Assembly: GCA_900755985.1 (NCBI GenBank)
Contig: CAAEIL010000245.1
Span: 1-8,541 of the forward strand
DNA length: 8,541 nucleotides
Direction of reading: 5' to 3'
Source of the DNA: Bacteroidales bacterium
GTDB taxonomy: Bacteria; Bacteroidota; Bacteroidia; Bacteroidales; Muribaculaceae
Below the pieces are notes generated by a model. The model had not been told where the DNA came from. It saw nothing but the letters and a program-made list of their open reading frames with translations, and did not search any database. Made by a program: the position numbers and the translations under genes. Of the stretch, positions 1 through 6,400 are shown piece after piece (position 1 is the first letter of the stretch; each line of letters starts with the position of its first letter).

Positions 1-34
1 CAGGGGCGTGGCTAGTTCACCGACTATCCTTTGG

Positions 35-589
35 TTAAATATTTGTTAACATTTGAAGAACAAATGTACTGATAAGATTTCTGACTGCAAAGATAAAAGC
101 TTTGGGGCGGCTTCGCTTGCTCACGGAGTATTTGATGTTCTCCATGGAGGCGTTGGCCATGTTGAAATACTTGTCGGCATCACCGGGGTTGGTGACGATG
201 TACCACTCGGCAATGGCCTTGTTCTTGATGTAGTCGTGGATGGCTTCGCCGACGGCTGTGGTGGCCGCTTCGTTGAAGTTGGACGGCATCTTGAGATTGA
301 GCACAAGGTCGGTGTCACCGGCCCAGTGCTTGTTGTCGGTGGTCGTTCCGTTTTCGTCCAGATACTCGCTCAGTTCGGTCTGCACTTCCGAGAAGGCTTT
401 CTTTACCGAGCGTAGGATTTTCTCTCGGTTTTCCTCGTCCTCCGAGGCGAACATGGATGCTACCTCTTTGTGGTTCTCCTTGTTCTGAATGGTACGACCG
501 CGCAGGAACGTCTCATTCATGATGTCGAAGAGCAGCCAGCTATGGGTGATGGTGGCCGTGACGCTCTTCTTTTCTCCTAATGTTGCCAT
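35..589 (-). CDS. Hypothetical phage protein B, paralogue of the preceding gene, with unusual hydrophobic C-terminal tail
   Basis: 184 aa, starting MATLGEKKSVTATITHSWLL, 18 bp after the paralogue's stop. Residues 104-162 (NFNEAATTAVG ... AEWYIVTNPGDADKYFNMA ... KRSRP) match the paralogue. The N-terminal halves also correspond loosely, each with a strand-like start and then an acidic helical region (ASEDEENREKILRSVKKA here). After RP the paralogue ends within five residues, but this protein runs on for 22 more, largely hydrophobic (AFIFAVRNLISTFVLQ). This tail is encoded by AT-rich DNA that also holds a host-type -7 promoter element. The true end may therefore have been lost and replaced at an element boundary. 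Function unknown; it probably acts with its paralogue. Confidence 0.87.
   Translation of the reverse strand: MATLGEKKSVTATITHSWLLFDIMNETFLRGRTIQNKENHKEVASMFASEDEENREKILRSVKKAFSEVQTELSEYLDENGTTTDNKHWAGDTDLVLNLKMPSNFNEAATTAVGEAIHDYIKNKAIAEWYIVTNPGDADKYFNMANASMENIKYSVSKRSRPKAFIFAVRNLISTFVLQMLTNI
49..67. repeat. Short AT-rich inverted repeat
   Basis: ACATTTG (49-55) and CAAATGT (61-67) are perfect inverted repeats around a five-base spacer; GTTAA/TTAAC at 34-38 and 46-50 form a second, overlapping pair. The first lies just downstream of the candidate promoter, where an operator or 5'-leader hairpin could sit. The stems are too weak and lack a T tract, so a terminator is unlikely. Confidence 0.35.
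88..95 (-). promoter_or_regulatory. Candidate Bacteroidales -7 promoter element (TATCTTTG) pointing left
   Basis: On the minus strand the sequence TTTTATCTTTGCAG contains an exact TAnnTTTG, the -7 consensus of Bacteroidales primary sigma promoters. It would start transcription near 80 and read leftwards out of the window. No TTTG-like -33 element is seen at the right distance, which weakens the call. It lies inside the 3' end of the last gene, in AT-rich DNA. Confidence 0.4.
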
Positions 590-607
590 TTCTAAAGGGG
601 TTTAAGG

Positions 608-1132
608 TTAATCTTTGGGGATGCTTGGTTTCTTGCGGCTGTATAACATTCTCTCGGCGGTGGCAAGCAGTTCGGCGGCTTGCTCAAAGTAGTCCTTGGC
701 CTCGCCCTTGTTCGCAAACTTGAACCAATAGCCGATTATTGAGGCTATGAAGAAGCTGCGCAGGGTTGACTGGATGCTCGTCGTGAGATTGGTGTCAAAA
801 CTCTTGCTCACCTCAAGTGTCATGCTGTGTCCCGGCTCTTGCGCTTTCTCCGGCGAGAGTGCTTTGGCTTCTTCTTTCTCCGTGGAATTTATTACTAATA
901 CATTCGGTACTTTATCAGCCCAACTGACCAGCATCTCCTTGAAATTCTCGTTGACGGCTGACGCGCTCTCTTCCCAAAAACGGCCCAGTTCGGCGAGATC
1001 GTCATCTGCGGCGAGGATGCGTTCTCGCGCGTTCTCGTCTCCGTATATGAGTTTGGAGCCTGTGTAATCGGTGGCCTTGGCTACCTCTTCGTAGACATCG
1101 CTCCGTTTTATGTTTATGGTGATTGTCTCCAT
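608..1132 (-). CDS. Hypothetical phage protein A, paralogue of the next gene
   Basis: 174 aa, starting METITINIKRSDVYEEVAKA, only 1 bp after the stop of the preceding gene (TGATATG), so its translation is probably coupled. The N-terminal strand-like segment and acidic helices (ENARERILAADDDLAELG) lead to a linker and a C-terminal helical domain, SFDTNLTTSIQ through GYWFKFANKGEAKDYFEQA to RKKP. Residues 111-169 align without gaps to residues 104-162 of the downstream gene, with 13 identities including F112, T117-T118, W136, N141, G143, A145, Y148-F149 and P169. No membrane segment or enzyme motif is visible. Proteins of this kind recur in Bacteroidales phages; I know no function for them. A structural or assembly role is possible. 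Confidence 0.88.
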   Translation of the reverse strand: METITINIKRSDVYEEVAKATDYTGSKLIYGDENARERILAADDDLAELGRFWEESASAVNENFKEMLVSWADKVPNVLVINSTEKEEAKALSPEKAQEPGHSMTLEVSKSFDTNLTTSIQSTLRSFFIASIIGYWFKFANKGEAKDYFEQAAELLATAERMLYSRKKPSIPKD

Positions 1133-1133
1133 A

Positions 1134-1721
1134 TCAGAATGAAAATAATGAATAAATGAGACTTATTCCAACAAACGGCTCTGCGCCATGTGTGGTGAGG
1201 CCGATGCCGATTGTTGGGCCGACATGCCATCGCTTGGGAGGCTTCCATTCTCGCCGGGTGATCACGGTTGTCCGTGCAAATACTCTGAGGCTGTCTATCC
1301 GTGGATCAACCGGGCCGCTTATCCATGCCTCGTAGGTGCTGTCCGCATAGTGGCGTTGTATTATCGGAAGTTCCACGATTGCACTGTCTTTGCTACATCG
1401 AGGCTCGCCCCCGGCTCCGCTGCCGTAATGGACGGTGTTGATGGTGTCAACACTGATGCTCTCTTTATTGCCTCGTTGTCGGGGTTCGCCTCCATACCCT
1501 CCTCCTCCGTTACGATAGACCGGCTCTGTATAGCGCTGTGTGCCTAACGCCAACTCTGACTGCGGAATCGGGGCGTAGTACTGATTGGTGTCCAAGGTCG
1601 TTTCTCTTGTTTCCGTCACGGTGCCATGAGGCTTCTCCGTGCGCCCTTTGCCGATGTTTAGCCCGCAAAGGAATGTTATCACTCCTGTGAGGACTATAAG
1701 CAAATATTGTTTTGTTTTCAT
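1134..1721 (-). CDS. DUF6808-like single-pass membrane protein downstream of endolysin; spanin candidate
   Basis: 195 aa, starting MKTKQYLLIVLTGVITFLCG at 1721, set by the ATGA overlap with the amidase; the open frame further upstream is an antiphase shadow of the amidase. Residues about 5-22 are a transmembrane or signal-anchor segment. The rest should lie in the periplasm. It holds a Thr-rich stretch (TETRETTLDTNQYY), two Gly-rich segments that each contain GGEPR, and a conserved-looking end: DSTYEAWISG, then DPRIDSLRVF, then WHVGPTIGIGLTTHG and PFVGISLIYSLFSF. The end pattern matches what I recall of DUF6808 proteins in Bacteroidales phages. The gene's place after holin and amidase is where Rz-type spanins lie. 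The C-terminal alternating hydrophobic strands ending in Phe could contact the outer membrane. The spanin role is an inference. Confidence 0.88.
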   Translation of the reverse strand: MKTKQYLLIVLTGVITFLCGLNIGKGRTEKPHGTVTETRETTLDTNQYYAPIPQSELALGTQRYTEPVYRNGGGGYGGEPRQRGNKESISVDTINTVHYGSGAGGEPRCSKDSAIVELPIIQRHYADSTYEAWISGPVDPRIDSLRVFARTTVITRREWKPPKRWHVGPTIGIGLTTHGAEPFVGISLIYSLFSF

Positions 1722-2326
1722 GACTCGATGCTCTTGATGTATTGAATGATTGATTTGACGTGCAATGTGGTCACGGCTCTCTTTCCCTCCTCCGAAAGCA
1801 GGAAGTCGACATCTTCCTCGTTGTCTTGGAATAGGTTCTCGGTCAGCACAGCCGGACAGTTGGTGTCGCGTGTCATCGCAAGCGACTGCACCCAATACTT
1901 CTCTGCCGGTACGCAGCGGTTCCCCATCAGCCCCATTGCCGTGGCGTTCTCGGTGAATATCTGTGCAAGTCGCTTTGAGTGCGTCGATGCGTTCTTGCTC
2001 ACGAATACCGAAAACCCTCTCGCTCCGTGCCATTTGCCGTCAGCTCCGGCGGCGTTGTTGTGGATCGACACGAGTACGACATTCTTTGTGCCTCGTTTGC
2101 TCGCCCAGGCATTGGCCTTGCGAACCCTCTCTCGCAGCAGTGTGTCGGTCTTTTCGGGTACAAGGAGCAGTGAATCTACGCCTTTAAGCGTCAGTTCTCT
2201 GCTCACCCGCTGCGCTATCTCGCGGCAATAGCGGTATTCGCGCAGCCGATTGTCCGGACTGCATTTGCCCGGTGTCTCCTCTCCGTGTCCGTTGTCAATT
2301 AAGACTGTTATTTTCTTGGATTCCAT
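1718..2326 (-). CDS. Endolysin: N-acetylmuramoyl-L-alanine amidase (Amidase_3 family)
   Basis: 202 aa, starting MESKKITVLIDNGHGEETPG at 2326; a GTG-type extension to 2371 would only lengthen the overlap with the holin. It is expected to cut the amide bond between N-acetylmuramic acid and L-Ala in peptidoglycan, using zinc. The Amidase_3 landmarks are in order: H14 in DNGHG and E30 in LREYRY (zinc ligands), H89 in SIHNNA (zinc ligand), and catalytic E163 in VLTENLFQDN. The protein is a single catalytic domain without a wall-binding domain, as is usual for phages of Gram-negative hosts. No signal peptide is visible, which fits holin-dependent access to the periplasm. The TGA overlaps the next ATG as ATGA at 1721-1718. 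Confidence 0.95.
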   Translation of the reverse strand: MESKKITVLIDNGHGEETPGKCSPDNRLREYRYCREIAQRVSRELTLKGVDSLLLVPEKTDTLLRERVRKANAWASKRGTKNVVLVSIHNNAAGADGKWHGARGFSVFVSKNASTHSKRLAQIFTENATAMGLMGNRCVPAEKYWVQSLAMTRDTNCPAVLTENLFQDNEEDVDFLLSEEGKRAVTTLHVKSIIQYIKSIES

Positions 2327-2777
2327 TCTCTGTGATTTTGTCAGTTTCGGTTTTTGCGGACTTGCCCTCAAGCAGGTTTTCTTTCCCTACAAGCTTGAAG
2401 AAGTTCCACTTCTTTTTGATTCCTTTGTATCCGAGATAGTTGTTGACGCATGAGTTAAGCTCTATGCCGTATATGACAAACAGCATCGCCATACTCACAA
2501 CCGGCGCGCCTATTGTTATTCCGAATGTCCTGCTGCACACCTCGGCAAGTGTCACCCAGCATAGGTAGTCGACTATCTTGTTGAGCGTCCTACGGCACGC
2601 GCGCGATGGACGTATGTCTTCTTTTCGCGACTTGGCCGCAAGAAGGCCGAAACGCAGATCTACCAACACCAGCACCATGCCCAGAAGAAGCCACGGCGCC
2701 AGGTGTCCGTAGAACCCTGATAGCGACATCCCTAATGCTGCCATGGTCGCCGATAATAAGTTGTTCGTATCATTCAT
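2295..2777 (-). CDS. Holin-like phage lysis membrane protein
   Basis: 160 aa with the start MNDTNNLLSATM at 2777. This ATG directly follows a purine-rich AAAGAAGAG, a good ribosome site. A GTG at 2852 is also in frame and would add 25 Lys-rich residues, but has no such site. Three hydrophobic segments are visible: about 26-48 (APWLLLGMVLVLVD), 68-86 (VDYLCWVTLAEV) and 88-106 (GAPVVSMAMLFVIYGIE), followed by a basic then polar cytoplasmic-type tail. The order D-x-x-x-G-L-L-A-A after TM1, a basic loop, and two more helices resembles the Phage_holin_4 (phi-29/Cp-1 type) holins. Its 3' end overlaps the endolysin start by 32 bp, the usual lysis-cassette order. It probably oligomerises in the inner membrane to release or activate the amidase. 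Confidence 0.87.
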   Translation of the reverse strand: MNDTNNLLSATMAALGMSLSGFYGHLAPWLLLGMVLVLVDLRFGLLAAKSRKEDIRPSRACRRTLNKIVDYLCWVTLAEVCSRTFGITIGAPVVSMAMLFVIYGIELNSCVNNYLGYKGIKKKWNFFKLVGKENLLEGKSAKTETDKITENGIQENNSLN

Positions 2778-2858
2778 CTCTTCTTTCTTTTTTTCTTTCT
2801 TATACTGTGGTTTGTCTCTTTGCTTTGTATCTGTAAAGTTAACTCCTCGCACACCTTC

Positions 2859-3392
2859 TTACTCTTTATCTTGTGACTCTCTCTCGATGATATCTGACGT
2901 TGCACCGCTATCTTCTACGTTTTTTCCGTCCATGTCAAGGAACTTGCCATTTTTTGCTTGTTTTCTGGCTTGTTTATAGATTTCATAAGCGACGGCACGC
3001 TGTTCATCAGTGAGCTCGAACGAGCCATTCTGCTTTACGGCATTGAAAATAGCCGCTACATACTCGTGTTTTTTGTCCAGCTTCGGCAACAGTACCTCAA
3101 GCGGCAGTATGTCCGCCACCGTCGCGCCGATAGCCTCGGCGACCTCCGGCACTAAGAATTTGCCCACTAAAAGGGCGTCTCCGCTCTCCAGTGTGCGACG
3201 CACCATATCGGCCACCGGTTCCAGCTTATAGCTGAAAGTGCACACACCGCGCAACGACTGTTCGCGCCGCCATGTGAAGCCCTCGGGGTTCTCCACTAAC
3301 TCCAGATAGTCGCAGTCTTTGCTTCTGAAGCCCTCGCAGCCGCCGAAAAATGCACGGCTGCCTACCAATATCTTTTTTTTCTTTTCTTTCAT
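2859..3392 (-). CDS. Nucleotidyltransferase-like phage protein (VGSRAFF family), function unknown
   Basis: 177 aa, starting MKEKKKKILVGSRAFFGGCE; the gene begins 25 bp after the fibre stop. Residues 8-32 fit the hydrophobic-G-[G/S]-x(9-13)-D-x-D signature of the DNA polymerase beta-type nucleotidyltransferase superfamily: G11-S12, then 13 residues, then D26-C27-D28 followed by YLEL. A third acidic catalytic residue cannot be placed with confidence; SLRGVCTFSYK near residue 50 is where the next strand would fall. The rest is helical, with KFLVPEVAEAIG, LDKKHEYVAAIF and LTDEQRAVAYEIYK, and a charged tail. Small proteins of this kind are familiar in Bacteroidales phages, but no function is known to me. 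It may modify a nucleotide, RNA or protein, or be an inactive relative. The motif is seen; the fold is inferred. Confidence 0.88.
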   Translation of the reverse strand: MKEKKKKILVGSRAFFGGCEGFRSKDCDYLELVENPEGFTWRREQSLRGVCTFSYKLEPVADMVRRTLESGDALLVGKFLVPEVAEAIGATVADILPLEVLLPKLDKKHEYVAAIFNAVKQNGSFELTDEQRAVAYEIYKQARKQAKNGKFLDMDGKNVEDSGATSDIIERESQDKE

Positions 3393-3417
3393 AATATCTT
3401 TTGGTTTTTATTGTTCT

Positions 3418-6400
3418 TTATTCCACCAGGTCAGCCGGTATCCATATTTTCAACTCCCCGGCTGTATTCTGCCCCACGTATCGGAATTTATTAGTAGCCA
3501 CCTGCAACTTCAGGGTGGTACTTTTTGTTCCATCCATTATTTTTACGTTCATCAAAGGAACATCGGCGTCCGAGTCTGATAGTTCATAATAAACATGCAA
3601 CGTAGAGATACAATTTCCCAATACAAAATACTTTGGAATAGCATGAAAAAATACGTGGGAACAATAATTTCCAATAGTGCATTCCCTGGCATGATGGTAA
3701 AGTTTTATATTTCTGCAATTGTTCCCGAATGTGTTATAGACGCAACTTTCCGCTAATGTACTCGATGAAAAATACTTACCGAATGTGTTATAACAACAGT
3801 GATCCCCGAATGTGTTATAACAACAGTGATCCCCGATTGTGTTATCACTACAGTTAATCCCGAATGTGTTAGCGCCGCAGTTAATCCCGAACAAATTGTA
3901 GCAGCAGCCGTTCCCGAAGTCGTTTGAGGTACAGCTTTCCCCAAACACGTTGTTTTCGGAGTTGGACCCTATTCTATTACCGCCGCAATCGTTCCCGAAC
4001 ACGTTGCCTTGGCAGCCGTACCCTAATATGTTATTGCTGCACCGGTCCCCGAATGTGTTGTTATAGCAGCCGTTCCCGAACGCGTTGCCGGAGCAAGCGT
4101 TCCCGAATGTGTTGTCATTGAATTTGAAAGCTATTACATTGTAGCAGTTCTTTCCGAACGTATTGCCGTAAGCATGCTCGTGCAACGTCATATTATAACA
4201 CCCTTCGGCCCACTCGTTACAGTAGAGTTTTACCGTCTCGCCAATTTCTGTATCGCATGAAATCAACACTATATTATTGAGTGCCTGCAACACTTTAATT
4301 TCTTCGTCAACGACTCCGCTGATATAATAAGGCGCCATCTTGTTGCTGTTGCACGCTTTATTATAATATACTGCTCCCAAGTCTGCATTTACATGGTTTA
4401 TCAGACTGGCATCGCTGGTTTCATCCGGTTCATAGTTGAACGTGTAGTACCACTTATAGTCTGAACTGTCTGTCGTCAGTTCGCATAAATATAAAACGTC
4501 CATGCCGGCCCATAATATGTAATTAATCTCATACGGCCAATCGGTCGTATTGACATTATGGTCTAAATAGTCGCCGCTTGTCTTATACCGCTTGAACTGA
4601 ATGTTCTTGAAGTCATACGGGCAGTCGTTCCCCCATTCGTCAATAAGCCGATATATCACACCCTTGCCGTTCATCACGTCGGCCCACTGAAAACGCTTCG
4701 TGTCATTGTCCGCGCAATACCACACCTGCCACGCCTCCATCTTCACTCCGGCAAAATACCCCTCTGCGTCCCGCGCACTGCGAATCGCCCACGCCCGTTC
4801 GCTCAGGGTGTGCTGATCCAGGGCCATTACCACAACGTCAAACGGGTGTCCGGCGCTCTGCGCTTCGGGGTCGTTCGCTACAGTAGTCTCATAGTCCGTT
4901 ATGCGATAATTCATCCCCGGAGTTAAACGATAACCGTCCCGCATTTCTATCAGCTCTTTATACGTTACGTCCTTGGATTGCATTGCGTCTCGCCAAAACG
5001 ACTTGTCTTCCCAGTCTGTTTTTTCGCCTACAAATATTTTTCGCTCTACTATGTAATCCTGCTTGTAATACACTATCTCCCGCCCGGATGTCCTCTGATT
5101 CTCCGGTACGGCTGCTATCGCACTTTCAAACGTGTGTTCTCCTGTTGAACTTGGCGAAAGCTCGTCTATATTTATACTATTGCTCGCACTTGCATATCCG
5201 TACAACCGCCACTCGCTCCACTCTGCACTCGTTGCCCCAAGGGCCGCTTTATATTCTTTTGTCCGATACTTCAAGCCGTCGATGTCAAATAAGTATTGCG
5301 AAAGCAATACTTTCATCCCGCTATCGCTCTTCTTATTCAACTTCTTTACTACTCCGATGTTGGCTCCATACCCTAATTTTTCTTTCGAAAAATAATACCC
5401 TTCTTCGCTGACATCGTCTAATGCCGTTACTGTTTGTACCTTAATACCGGTTCCTATTTTGTTTATCTCTTTACCTTGTGACACCTGTTCTGTCATCACA
5501 TTGCTCCACTCACCCCATTCATGGCTTTCCGGCTCGGTCCCTTCCCATATTGTCGTCCGATATCGCAGTCCGTCTATACCAAACTCATACTGCATTACCG
5601 TCGTTTCCGGCACTGATGCTCCGTTTTTTAATACTTCACGTGTGTTCCTTTTGACTACTACATATTTCTTTCCCTGGCCTATCATACCTAATAACATATA
5701 ATAGCCCTCTGACGTTAATTTGTCTATGCCGCCTTTCACCAATGTCACTTGAAAACCCTCTTCTAACAACGCTATGGATTTCCCATGCCGCTGCAAGGTT
5801 TCTCTTTGCTCGCTCTGTATCTCTCCTTGCTCGCTCAGACGGCTTTCTTGCTCGCTCAGACGGCTTTCTTGTTCGCTCAGACGGCTTTCTTGTTCGGCGA
5901 TACTTACCCAGTTGCCCGGATCTGTAAAACTGTCATGATTCAGCTCTTTACCTATATAATGATATGTCTTGTATTCCCCTGCCGGGTCCTTTATCGCTAT
6001 CTCCATGCCGGCTTTTGATCGCCCTTTGGCAAATATTAGGTTTGTAGCGCTGCTCAGGCTGTAATTCGATTCGGACTCCCATTCGTTGGGTAGCGCATAT
6101 TCTTCGCTGACATCGACATAGTGGCTCTCTCGGTTAAGACGCTCGCTTATAACTGCTTGTGTTGCCTTAATTTTCGTCATCCCCGAACTCAGCTCGTTAT
6201 CTTTTTCCCGCATTTGCGGAAGTTCTTCTTTAATGCCATCCAATGTCTCTTTGTCACTTGCGCTCATTACTCCGGCCTTCGTTTTCGTTGCGCTCTCCAG
6301 CTCTTCTGTCAACTCTTTTTTGTTCGACCCCAGACGCACTTTCACTTTTTCTGCGTCGGCGCTTATTGCAAATGTGTTGATTTCGCTGTCTGTAACGCTT

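Noticed and set aside
34..67. Intrinsic terminator at the left end
   Set aside because: The stems are short and AT-rich and no T tract follows in either direction.
53..415. Plus-strand open frame of 120 codons
   Set aside because: Antisense shadow of protein B, whose paralogue supports the minus-strand reading.
1664..1721. Lipoprotein signal (ITFLCG) in the DUF6808-like protein
   Set aside because: The residue before Cys is Leu, not a small residue as lipoboxes need, so a plain signal-anchor is more likely.
1722..2033. N-terminal extension of the DUF6808-like gene by 104 residues
   Set aside because: It lies wholly within the amidase gene in another frame and shows no membrane or domain features. 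The ATG overlapping the amidase stop is followed at once by a signal-anchor.
3649..4212. CRISPR array suggested by 27-bp repeats
   Set aside because: The repeats are directly adjacent, without spacers, in frame, and diverge at codon level. They are protein-coding.
3649..4212. RTX calcium-binding nonapeptides
   Set aside because: The period is nine, but the GGxGxD motif is absent; only the geometry is comparable.
3418..4926. Diversity-generating retroelement target at the fibre end
   Set aside because: No reverse transcriptase, template repeat or adenine-focused variable repeat is visible in the window.
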